Below are positions 9,334 to 19,427 of a stretch of 64,000 nucleotides of DNA, piece after piece (within the stretch, counting starts at the first letter, position 1; the number at the start of each line of letters is the position of its first letter). The stretch is from Megalobrama amblycephala. Lineage: Eukaryota > Chordata > Actinopteri > Cypriniformes > Xenocyprididae. The notes beneath the pieces are model-generated. The model worked only from the letters and a program-made list of their open reading frames with translations. It was not told the DNA's origin and ran no database searches. The translations under genes and the position numbers were made by a program. The stretch spans positions 47,458,352 to 47,522,351 of the forward strand of contig NC_063045.1 of assembly GCF_018812025.1 (NCBI RefSeq). The letters are read 5' to 3'.

Positions 9334-10363
9334 GGGGCCCAGGTGAAAAAAAGTGCACTAAAATACACTTTATTTCAGTACACTTAATACACTTCCTTAA
9401 TGTACTTAAAGATCTCTATTTTCACACACTAATTTTGTTCTTAATATACTAAAAATGATTCTTTAGTACTTCTTAAGATAATCTTAAGAACATCTAAGTG
9501 TACTCAACTGTGCTATTTTGAGACACCGTGAATTTGAACTAAGATGTGCTTTTAACATACTATCTCTGTATTAAAAAATGTATTAGTTACCACTTGAACC
9601 CATCTTATACATTTTTAAATACACTCACAGAAAGTATAGAAAATAGGCTATAGAATAGAAATTTATAATGAATTGCCCACATATTTTTATACAATAAATA
9701 ATTCATTTCAAATGTATACATTTATTTTCATGAAATATCCATTAAAATAGAACAGTGATAATATATATAAAAATTCACTAAAATTTTATGTAAAGCGTTC
9801 ATAGTACACTTTTGCAAAACACTTCTGTATATTTGGTTTACTTTATCTGACTACACTGTAAAAAAGAATTGTTGGTTTTCCCTGTAAAAAGTAAGTTACC
9901 GGGTTGCCTTAAAATTTTAAGTTAACTGAAATTAAAACTTTGAGTTAATACAATGAAGGTGACTGATTTAATTAACAGAAACTCAAAATATTATGTTATC
10001 TGAACCACATTAACTAGTTGATTTGACAAAAGAAAAATTGTTGTGATAACAAATCAGGAAAATAATTCTTTACAGTGTACACTTGAAATCAATTTAAGTG
10101 TTAGCGCTATAGTGCATTTCTATTAAGTGTACTTAAATAGAGTGTATACTTTATTTCAATGCGCTAAAAATCAATTTAAGTATTAGTGGTATTTATTATA
10201 CTTTTTCAAGTGCACTGAAGCATACTGAAGTAGAAATATACTTTTAATTAGTGTATAACTTTTACCATTTTAAAAATAAGAATGTACTACAAATGTACTT
10301 GCTTGTATTTAAGTATTTTTTTAGTGCATTCAAGTATACTTTATTTTTTTACCTGGGGCTCCC
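9334..10363. mobile_element. Non-autonomous DNA element, CCCAGGT ends
   Basis: Imperfect inverted ends (GGGGGCCCAGGTGAAAAA at left; the right end, read in reverse, gives GGGAGCCCCAGGTAAAAA) enclose about 1 kb built of many AGTGCACTTAA/AGTATACTT-like words. It codes for nothing. A second MITE is inserted at 9853-10078. No clear target duplication. Confidence 0.5.
9853..10078. mobile_element. Nested MITE with ACACTGTAAA ends
   Basis: A 226-bp element with inverted ends ACACTGTAAAAAAGAATT and AATAATTCTTTACAGTGT. It sits inside the larger element at 9334-10363, so it inserted later. Flanking bases are TAC-like and too short to name a superfamily. Confidence 0.7.
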
Positions 10364-11360
10364 TCGCAGGTGGATCTTTATATTTGAGGATCTGTGTGGT
10401 TGCAAAAAGTTTGAAAACCCCATCCCTAGAGAACCCAGGGCTCAGGAAAACAGTCTCAGTTGTTTCCCCCCTCCTAATGAACTGAATTAATTTCAAGCAA
10501 TACTACCATACATTGAATTTAACTGATTGTCATTTTATTACAATAATGTGTTTTTGTGCCCATATTGTGTCAGATCTAAATGTTGATGTGTTTATTGGTA
10601 AAAGCTGCAGAAGAATGACAAAGTGAGCTGCCACAGAGGAATCTGCAGAGGTCAAAGTCTATCTGCGATCCAGGGGCTGTTTCTGCTGACTCCTGCTTTT
10701 CAATGGTGCTACTTACAGGCTCCTCAGACGACAGAAAACACAGCTGAGAGGGGAGGGGGAGAGGCTCCTTTCATTAACTCTCTATTCATATTGAATTTAT
10801 TAATCTCATGCTGTTTCTGCAGCTTAACTAAAAGAAGCCGTGATACTGGCGCTTTTTATCCATCTGCTCGTGGAGAGAGAGGAAGGGAGTGGGTATGAGA
10901 GGGAAAAGACAGGGAGAGATGAATGAAGTGACATGATTTCTAACAGTGCTGAAACAGCAATAGACAGCAGAGAGAGGGAAAGTGTGTCACATTATTTAGC
11001 GGCAGGGATGTTCAGTTGTAGTTGTGTGTTGCTGGGAAAGGCAGCAGCCCTGCAGAACACCCCTCCCCGCATCAGGTGCACAACAAAAGCATCTGTCATG
11101 TCTGCATTTGTGTACAGGGGAATGTTCCTGTTAATCTCCTGTGTGTTCAACAGCGCTTTCCAGTCTTGCAGGCCCGGTCTGAACTGTGTACCATGGCGGT
11201 ATCATACAAGCAATCCCGGCTCCTAATGCTAAGTGATAGGCCCAAAACAATCCTGCAGAACTTGTTAAAATGCGCCCAAAGAGAGCTGAGATACAATACG
11301 CTCTTATTTGTAACTGAAAGCATTGGTCAATAACATGATGTTCATTTTTTTTGTCCATTC

Positions 11361-11391
<31 letters not shown>

Positions 11392-11599
11392 TAAAAAATG
11401 CATATTGTCAACAATGTCTGTGTGACACAATTGCCCTGATATCATAATGAAGAAAAAAGGTTTGGAATAGTATTTAGTATTATTTCTTAAAAAACAATAT
11501 ATTTTAACAAAACTGTAGGATCAGCACCATTAAATATCATGGCACTTGACTCCCCTAAACCTTAATGATATTTATGAATTACTAATTCATGATATTATA
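10364..11599. other. Intergenic DNA with a GC-richer unique island
   Basis: 10580-11330 shows no repeat hallmarks and has balanced composition (e.g. CAGAGGTCAAAGTC, CTATTCATATTGAA). Overlapping open frames have no recognisable homology. It could be a non-coding regulatory island; a poly(T) tract closes it at 11363-11383. Confidence 0.3.
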
Positions 11600-11738
11600 T
11601 ACACTTCTGTTCAAAAGTTTGAGGTCGGTATATTTTTTTAATGTTTTTAAAAACTCTTTTATGCTCACCAAGGCTGCATTTATTTAATTAAAAATACAGA
11701 AAAAAACAGTAATATTGTAAAATATTATTGCCATTTAA

Positions 11739-12415
11739 AGGTACACTATGTAACTATGTCCCTCTAGCGGTTAAAAAAGGATATTTTGTGGAAGAACATT
11801 GTTTTGGTTGTGCTTCGGCTCTGCCTGACTGTGCGGATTAATGTGGCTATCCTACTGCTCATAAAACATTACTATCTTTTTACTGTATGGTTATCTTTTA
11901 AATAAAAGTCACCTGTTAAATAAAAACGCCACATCTGGGATGCTTTTACAACATTTCAAATAGCCCCGATCTAATCTCCGTAAAGTTAAGAATCTCCAGT
12001 GTTGATTCTGATTTTATTAGGAGCTCTGTCGTGTTCTCTTTTGGCCAGCAGACTCTCCTCTGTTCGGCGCTTTTTAAAACGGGTGATTCGCCGGAGGTGC
12101 ATGATTTAGTGTACTTCATGTCAAACTTTTTCAGCTAACCACAATCAATGCCACCACAGCATAGAGTGGTTGCTAAGACAGATGCAGCAACAGTGGCGCA
12201 TCGATATTTATGTAATGCGGTCAGCTGTATGTTTTCGTGAATTTTGGAACGACTTCGAACACGGCTCAATCAATCAGAATCAAGGGCCGGAGCTATCCGT
12301 TTTATATTTATTATAATAGGCTTACCATTATGAATCAGGGTTAGAAAAAAACACGTTTTGGAAAAAGGGTTGATTATGTATTGATTCATTTTTTACTTTA
12401 AAAATAAAAGTTACA
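11739..12415 (+). mobile_element. Inserted element beginning AAAGGTACACTATGTAAC
   Basis: About 675 bp inserted within the host repeat between CCATTT and ATGACTGTTTTC. The left end matches the AAAGGCACAGTATGTAAG terminus of the element at 56371. The right end (AAAGTTAC) is only a fragment of the expected inverted end. Boundaries are therefore approximate. Confidence 0.5.
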
Positions 12416-12581
12416 AAAATGACTGTTTTCTATTTTAATATATTTTAAAATGTAATTTATTCCTGTGATTTCAAAGTTGAATTTTCAGCATCCATTACTC
12501 CAGTCTTCAGTATCACATGATCCTTCAGAAATCATGATTTGCTGCTCAAGAAACAACACTTATTATTATCAATGTGAAAAT

Positions 12582-13398
12582 TACGGAAGAGGATTAGGGC
12601 CAAGCAATAATAAAAAAATAAAACCATCTCGAGATTAAACTCGTTAAATTTCGAGAAAAAACTCGTTAAATTTCAAGAAAAAAGTCGAGATAAAATGTTG
12701 AGAATAAACTCGTTATATTACGAGAAAAAAACTTGTTAAATTTCGAGAAAAAGTCAAGATAAAATGTTGAGAATAAAGTCATTAAATTACGAGAAAAAAG
12801 TCGTTAAATTACGAGAACAAACATAATTTAATGAGTTTATTCTCAACATTTTATCTCGCCTTTTTTCTCGAAATTTAACGAGTTTTTTTCTCATAATTTA
12901 ACGAGTTTATTCTCAACATTTTATCTCGACTTTTTTCTCAAAATTTAATGACATTTTTCTCATAATTTAACGAATTTGTTCTCGTAATTTAACGACTTTT
13001 TTCTCATAATTTAACGAGTTTATTCTCAACATTTTATCTCGACTTTTTTCTCGAAATTTAATGACATTTTTCTCATAATTTAACGAATTTGTTCTCGTAA
13101 TTTAACGACTTTTTTCTCGTAATTTAATGACTTTATTCTCAACATTTTATCTCGACTTTTTTCTCGAAATTTAACGAGTTGTTTTCTCGAAATTTAACGA
13201 GTTTATTCTCAACATTTTATCTCGACTTTTTTCTTGAAATTTAACAAGTTTTTTCTCGTAATTTAATGAGTTTATTCTCAACATTTTATTTAGACTTTTT
13301 TCTCAAAATTTAACGAGTTTTTTCTCGAAATTTAACAACTTTAATCTTGAGATGGTTTTATTTTTTTTATTATTGCTTGGCCCTAATCCTCTTCCGTA
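12582..13398. mobile_element. 817-bp inverted-repeat element with internal TCGAGAAAAA arrays
   Basis: Ends TACGGAAGAGGATTAGGGCC and its exact reverse complement; the inverted match continues for roughly 100 bp with few mismatches. A 6-bp direct repeat GAAAAT (12576-12581, 13399-13404) flanks it. Removing the element and one GAAAAT restores the host repeat. The interior is a dense array of CTCGTTAAATTTCGAGAAAA-like words, forward in the first ~250 bp and inverted thereafter, including a tandem duplication with a period of 113 bp (GACATTTTTCTC at 12950 and 13063). It has no coding capacity. I do not recognise the superfamily from these ends. Confidence 0.8.
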
Positions 13399-13615
13399 GA
13401 AAATCAATGTGTTGCTTAATATTTTTGTATAAACCATGATCTTTTTTTTTTTTCTAGATTGTTCAAAAGAATCAAAAGTTCAAAAGAACAGAGTTTATTT
13501 GAAAAAGAAATCTTTTGTAACAGTATAAATGTGTTTTTCCTGTCACTTATAATCACTAAATAAAAGTATTTATATAATATATATTACTAACCCCAACATT
13601 TTGATGAGTATTGTA

Positions 13616-14434
13616 CAAGCAAAGTTTAAGGCGTATACACTAACATGTATAAGGTGTAAGAAAAATGGTTGCTTTTTATATATTTTTCCTTTAATTTACA
13701 CTGTTGAATAAACAAACAAGAGGCTGTAGAACATTTTAATGGTGTTCCGACTAAATTGTGAATAGAATTCATCCTGCTAACAACCTGCTGAAAACTCCTT
13801 GTGTGAGTAAGTGAGATATATAGGTGAGAATATAAATGAGAAGCTATTATGTTTTTTTTTTTTTATTAGAGCAACAAAGGAGAAGGCTTTCCCAGAGTTC
13901 AGCTGAAAAGGTATTGAGCTTGACGGACACAATCTTACACGGTTCAGGGGAGGTTTATAGTTGGAGGCAGCCACCGTCTGTGGTCAGCAGGTCCTCTCTG
14001 CAGTTTCAGAGATGAGAGGGGCAGAGATGCTTGTTCAATCCTTCAGTGTTTCTAAACAAGGACATCCAGCGGAGAACTCAGCCAGGGCCACAATTACCCC
14101 CTAAATGACCCATTCAGTGGTTTGGAGCTCTTACTAAAATAACCGTGAACCCTTACTGTGTACTCTGGTTCAGCTTGAAGAGCTAACAGGGTATTAGGCT
14201 GATTGCAGTGGTGGAAGAGCAGAGAGGTCCTCACACACTCCTCGTTCAGGGTGTCTCTGGTGGCTGATCCACACACCTGATGATGGGAGACAGCACAGCC
14301 AACGTCTGGAAGCAAAATCAAGCATCATATTTGAGCACCTTCATGAGTTAAACATTTTGCTGAAGCATTTGACCAAATGAAAGAAGTTATTACAATGAAT
14401 TAATATTAGACTTCGAAAATAGAAAAAAAGAATG
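13616..14434. other. Intergenic DNA; GC-richer island 13880-14330
   Basis: Mostly unique sequence. 13880-14330 is repeat-free and GC-richer, with several short unmatched frames. No gene can be supported. Confidence 0.3.
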
Positions 14435-14442
14435 ATTTCAAT

Positions 14443-15730
14443 CAGGCCCGGCTCCAGATATGAGATGAAAGGTGGGCCAAATGATATTCCAGGTGGGCCG
14501 GTCGGATTGGTGGGGGGCTTTAATGCTTTAATCTCACATGTCTATTGATATAGATAAGGCAATTGTTAGGGTTGTTTGTTATTGTTATTGTTATAAACTA
14601 TTATACTATTTTGAAAAATCACATTACAAAATATAATGTGAGATAACATAAATAATATTTGCAACATTTATTATTTAAATTTTTTTGCACGAGCTGTTTA
14701 TACTGTATGAAATTAGAACTTTTGTCCAATACCTCCTCTAGGGGGGTCCGGGGGCATGCACCCCCGTAAGAAAATTTTGTACATTTTAAGGTTAAATGCA
14801 TCAATCTGGTGCACTTTGGAAGCTCAAAATTAAGAGTTTCAACTCATGTACAGTGTGCAAATTGACCAAAAACAACATTGACTTAAAGAGGGTTCAAACA
14901 TATTTTTAGTTGTGATATAAAGTCTACATCGTTTTAGGTGTTTTAGGATGCCGAACAATTATAACAATAAAATAATAATACATACATGACAGTAATATCC
15001 ATATAGGCTATTGTAACAAATGCAATCTAATATATATATATATTGGTTAGGCTACTTTACACAACGTATAGGAAAATTAAAATACTAGTTTGTAGCCAAT
15101 TTCTAATCAATTTTGATCACCAAATCGCCAGCTGATCGTGTGAGCAAAGTGCGCACTTCTCTTTAAAACGCAGCACAAACAGACTAAATAGTATATACTT
15201 AATCACTGTATATATTTTGGTGCTTTATTAAGGCACAAAGCCATTACGGTTTTGATTTTAGTTCATTGGCAAAATACAATGTAGAGACCATTTATGTTTT
15301 AAATTTTCGGTTCGTTATGAAACGGTGGCGGCGCACAGGGTCATTAATGGGAAACACTGAATGAATGAATGCTAAAGTTGTCGTATCAGTTGTTATCATA
15401 ACAAAAATGCTTCAACCGGACCGAACGAGAGTCTCGAGGCCTGCCGCTGCGCTGAGTGAGTGACAGGAGGCTGCGATGTGCGTGAACTCGCTGTCATATG
15501 GATACTGTAGAGAAGCGGTATTGAACGGTTTAACATATTTTAGAGACATGTTTAGAAAAAATATATATTTTAGCAGCACTACTAAGGGGGAGGTTGCCGC
15601 TTGGTCTGGAGCTGAATTGAATATCACACTAATTTTGTGATTGGCTGTTATGTGGTGTGGGGCCAGGGTGGGCCAAGCCTCTGATTGGGTGGGCCAGGCC
15701 CACCCTGGCCCCCCCGTGGAACCGGGCCTG
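14443..15730. mobile_element. hAT-type element with 8-bp ATTTCAAT duplication
   Basis: 1288 bp bounded by CAGGCCCGGCTCCAG and its inverted partner TGGAACCGGGCCTG, flanked by perfect 8-bp duplications ATTTCAAT (14435-14442 and 15731-15738). The 8-bp duplication and CAGG terminus are characteristic of hAT transposons. No transposase is readable, so it is non-autonomous or decayed. GGGCC-rich subterminal repeats are present at both ends. Confidence 0.88.
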
Positions 15731-15756
15731 ATTTCAATTGATTTTTTTGCACATGT

Positions 15757-16535
15757 ACACTACCAGTCAAAAGTTTGGAATAATTAAGATTTTTTAATGT
15801 TTTTAAAGAAGTATTATGCTTAAGGCTGCATTTATTTGATTAGAAGTACAGTAAAACAATATTGTGAAATATTAAAATTTAAAATAACTGTTTTGTATTT
15901 TAAAAAGTAATTTATTCTTGTGATGGTAAAACTGAATTTTTAGCATTATTACTCCAGTCTTCAGTGTCACATGATCCTTCAAAATCATTCTAATAGGCTG
16001 CTTTGGTGCTTAAGAAACATTTCTTATTATTATAAATGTTGAAACCTTTTTTGTTTTGTTTTGTTTTGTTGTAGAAACCATGATACATTCAAAATGTTTG
16101 GGTAAGAAAGATTACTATTAATATTATTAAAAATAAATTGTTTTAATATTTTATTATTTATTTATAATGTTATGAACTATTTCTACTTCAAAAATGCTGT
16201 TCATCAAAGAATCAGTTTTCAGCACTGATAAGAACCATTATTAATAATTGAGTAAACATATAAATACTGATAATAACTGAGCACCAAATCAGCATATTAG
16301 AATTATTTCTGAAGGATCATGTGACACTGAAGCCTGGAGTAATGATGCTGAAAATTCAGCTATGACATTACAGGAATAAATTACATTTTAAAGTATATTA
16401 AAATAGAAAACAGTTATTTTAAATTGTAATAATATTTCACAATATTTTTAACTTTTAACCTTGGTGATTATAAGAGACTTCTGTCAAAAACATTAAAAAA
16501 TCTTATTTTTTTCAAACTGTTGACCAGTAATGTAG
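15757..16535. repeat. Foldback of two head-to-head common repeats
   Basis: The left half reads ACTACCAGTCAAAAGTTTGG...ACTCCAGTCTTCAGTGTCAC. The right half carries the same sequence inverted (GTGACACTGAAGCCTGGAGT...TTGACCAGTAATGTAGT). Together they form an imperfect palindrome of about 780 bp. The two halves belong to different subfamilies: the right half has the TCAGTTATTATCAG variant. Confidence 0.75.
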
Positions 16536-16539
16536 TTTA

Positions 16540-17840
16540 TGGTAATATTAATGTTGATGAATTTTAATATTCAATTTTTTACAATTTTGGTACTGTGTTG
16601 GGTCGCCACTTGATGTCTATATGTGTGTTTGTGAATGCATGTCTGCATATATTCATATGTGTGTACTGAAAGAAGCAGTCAGACTGCTTCTGTATTTACA
16701 CGAATTACCCTTTTTGAACCTCTGAATCCCTCCTTGACTCCACTTTTGCTGAAAGGAGCAGGAAGGATATCACCACTTAGCCTGTGTAAACAGCAGGTCT
16801 GCTGTTGAACTGTGGCCCTACAACTACTATTGACACACATTCCACTGACCACTGATGAGTCCCATGTCTGCTAGTGGTGTGTCTTACATGCCCTGTGCGA
16901 CAACGTGTGAAAGTGTGTGTGGCTATCAGACAAACCTTTAAAGGAACCTGTCAGGAAGGTGGAGAATCAGCTTTGCATGATAAACAGCATCTGCGGAAAT
17001 GTTAAAAAGTAACATGAAAATGTAATTTTTTAAATTTTTTTTTTTTGTTATAAAAATATTTTTAATTTTTTTTTTTTTTTTTTATGTAATGGATAATAGA
17101 GATAAAGAATGAATAGAATATCTGAGTGTGTGTGTGTGAGAGAGATGCCTGATGTGCATGCCAACCTTTGACAGATCTATTGTGCGAGTATGTGAAGGCA
17201 TGACCTTGTAAATCAATGCAGCCATCAATCCACCTCCTTCGCTTTGGATCCGTCCTTCCCCTTCACATCAAAAGCCTTCATAATTTTACCTCTTGCAAAT
17301 ATGCATTAAAGTAAAAGTGTTTAATCTAACGGACATATCGTTTGAATATTTGTACAAATCTATAGACCAAAAGTATAATCACTGTGAAGTACCGATGTGG
17401 CTAATAGGTTTGTTTGCTTATCAATGAAGTTTTAATTTTCTAAATGCACTTTAGAGCCCCACTACCATTAGAAAAGCAGCGAATGATGTTGGCATCTGAT
17501 TATTACATCCATGGGAATACATCTCACTTAAACTCTTGAGTGAAAGTAATTTCATTCAGCCAGCTGCGTGTCTAACTACGCCTAACACTCCACTGTGTAT
17601 TATATTTCTTTTTGATAGTCCTCTTCACACACAAAAAACGCGGCTCTTGTCGTGGAACCACATAAAAATGCAAGGACACGTTCAGGGAGATGCTCAAGTC
17701 CCTCACTAACTGTATACTGTGCAGTTCCTTTAATCTATTATGCTTGACCAGTTACATTGTGACTGAAATTTATTTATAAGTTTCCAATATTATATATCCA
17801 ATATTTATACGTTTTTGAATGTGAACACGATTGGTGTAAA
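16540..17840. other. Intergenic DNA upstream of med13
   Basis: No gene or complete element identified. Contains poly(T) tracts (17034-17085) and ordinary unique sequence. Confidence 0.3.
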
Positions 17841-17842
17841 TA

Positions 17843-18229
17843 CAGTCAAACCAAAAATTATTCAGACACCTTGAACATTTCATTCATTAATACAGTTTAT
17901 TCCCTTTAGTTTAAAAAATGGTAATAAAAGATGACAAGATCTCAGAGTTAAACTGTGTCAGAAAACATTAATCTTAATTATGTCAGATAACACTTAAGCA
18001 AAACATGGTCAGGTCAATGTGTCTGAATAATTTTGGTCTCAAATTTTTATCAATTTTACTGGTAGTCCACTGTATGAAGAATTTTTGGGTATAATATGTC
18101 ACAGTTTACTTTATTTTGCTATCCTCACTTACATAAATGAACTATAGTGTCCTGCACTCACTAGTAAAAATGTATCAAAAATATAAAAAATAATTTTTGA
18201 ATAATTTTTCTGAATAATTTTTGGTTTGA

Positions 18230-18232
<3 letters not shown>
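17843..18232. mobile_element. Tc1/mariner-type MITE with TA flanks
   Basis: 390-bp element with near-perfect inverted ends beginning CAGTCAAACCAAAAATTATT, flanked by TA on each side (17841-17842, 18233-18234). TA duplication and CAGT ends are typical of Tc1/mariner. No transposase. An (TA)n run follows at 18233-18262. Confidence 0.85.
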
Positions 18233-18262
<30 letters not shown>

Positions 18263-18266
<4 letters not shown>

Positions 18267-18680
18267 CTATTTTTAAAAATATTTTAATATCCATTTTCTT
18301 TTATTATTAGTAGTATTATTAAGAATGATCTGTATATATTCATAAATTTATATAAATCAACATATTCCAGAGACCCATTTAAAGAAGTAACTGATTGATT
18401 TATGTTCTAAAAGTATTATTATGAAAAAAGTTAAATAAAAAGGAAATATGCATATATTTATGGTTTGTAATTTTCTTTCACAATTGCCTGTTGGTAAAAT
18501 ATTAAATTATGCTACTTTATGCTACTTTAATTTTCGTTTTTTGAAAACCAGGAATAAAACACATAAATCCTTTTTGTTTTAAAAATCATCTTTTTTTATT
18601 GTTTATACAAGATGTGTAGTTTACTTCATTGTGCCATCCAAGGAGTAAAACAAGTGGGAATAATTGATAATAAATGGGTT
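18263..18680. other. AT-rich DNA before the med13 promoter
   Basis: No feature beyond AT-rich runs; the composition changes sharply to GC-rich at about 18685. Confidence 0.3.
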
Positions 18681-18686
18681 AAATTG

Positions 18687-18700
18687 CCACTAGGTGGCGC
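18687..18700 (+). promoter_or_regulatory. CTCF consensus motif at the med13 promoter
   Basis: CCACTAGGTGGCGC matches the CTCF core at every position and sits about 675 bp before the start codon. A second, poorer CTAGCGGCAGC word follows near 18749. Confidence 0.65.
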
Positions 18701-19318
18701 AGGGTGAAAGTCTGACAGTTGTAATAGTATCTGCTCAGTGACTCCCCTAGCGGCAGCGCCCGTCATTTACAGTGTTGTTACGCCCCTCATGACCGCCGAG
18801 CAGCCAATGGGCTCCGGGAGGCAGAGTTCTCCCTGTGGCCGCCATTAGAGAAAGGAATCCATGAATTCAAATGGAAACCAGCAGGAACACAGACCTTATA
18901 CGCTTTTAAATGAAAATGAGCCATTTAATGTAGTTTCTCGTCACCTTTCGACGCTTTTAATGCGGAATGTTCTTCGTTTTTAAACCGCTTTTGGTGGGGA
19001 TGGAGGCATAAGAGAGCCGTTTTTAAGCTAAAACCGTTTTTAAGCCAAGGGGGAAGGGGGGAGAGTTGCCTCTTTTTGCTCTCCCTTTTCTTTTTCTATT
19101 TTAATAACACATTCCTCCTCTATTTTTACATGTAATCTATTCCCTCACAGCCTCGTCGACGGTTAAGGCCGTTATTTTTTTTTATTCTAATTCGGGCTGA
19201 ACGCGGGAGGCGCGAGCGATCGAATGGGGCTGTTGAATTCCATTCCCCCACCGATTGTTTAAAAATAATTCCGTTCACATTCGACTCGAATTTGGAGAAA
19301 CGTTCTTTTTCTTTTTCC

Positions 19319-19357
19319 ATGGAAAGCCCGATGATGGGATGTTCGAGCGCGCAGTGA
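19319..19357 (+). CDS. Upstream ORF in the med13 leader (12 codons)
   Basis: ATG at 19319 (context CCATGG, +4 G but no -3 purine) opens MESPMMGCSSAQ and stops at TGA 19355-19357, four nucleotides before the med13 ATG and in a different frame. Two further ATGs (19331, 19334) lie in the same short frame. Short uORFs of this kind usually reduce or regulate main-ORF translation; here that is inference, since the transcript start is not proven. Confidence 0.5.
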   Translation: MESPMMGCSSAQ

Positions 19358-19361
19358 AAGG

Positions 19362-19427
19362 ATGAGTTCTTGTTTCGTACCGAACGGGGCCAGCTTGGAG
19401 GACTGCCATTCCAATCTATTCTATCTG
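19362..19427 (+). CDS. med13 coding exon 1 (residues 1-22)
   Basis: Encodes MSSCFVPNGASLEDCHSNLF plus YL, matching the conserved MED13 N-terminus (SFVPNGASLEDCH core). The donor GTAAGA starts at 19428 and leaves phase 0. This ATG is chosen because it gives the conserved N-terminus, has an in-frame stop 28 nt upstream, and is preceded by a short out-of-frame uORF. The -3 position is an A. Confidence 0.93.

Larger units (their letters stand above)
11600..13615 (+). repeat. Common cyprinid repeat split by two nested insertions
   Basis: The host repeat starts TACACTTCTGTTCAAAAGTT, passes ACTCCAGTCTTCAGTATCAC, and ends CTAACCCCAACATTTTGATG. Canonical copies are about 400 bp. This one is interrupted first at about 11739-12415 and again at 12582-13398, giving a three-layer nest that orders the insertions in time. 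Confidence 0.75.
18681..19361 (+). promoter_or_regulatory. med13 CpG-rich promoter and 5' leader
   Basis: A GC- and CpG-rich block contrasting with AT-rich flanks. It holds a CTCF consensus (18687-18700), a CCAAT box on the + strand (18804-18808), GGCCGCCATTAG (YY1-like, about 18838-18849) and no obvious TATA box. That is the pattern of a broad housekeeping-type promoter. The transcription start is not visible but most likely lies between about 18810 and 18900, giving a 5' leader near 500 nt. An in-frame TGA at 19332-19334 rules out N-terminal extension of the main reading frame in this exon. Confidence 0.7.

Noticed and set aside
12640..13350. Regularly repeated words resembling a CRISPR-like array
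   Set aside because: Units are variable, AT-rich, lie in a vertebrate transposon in two opposing orientations, and have no unique spacers or cas genes.
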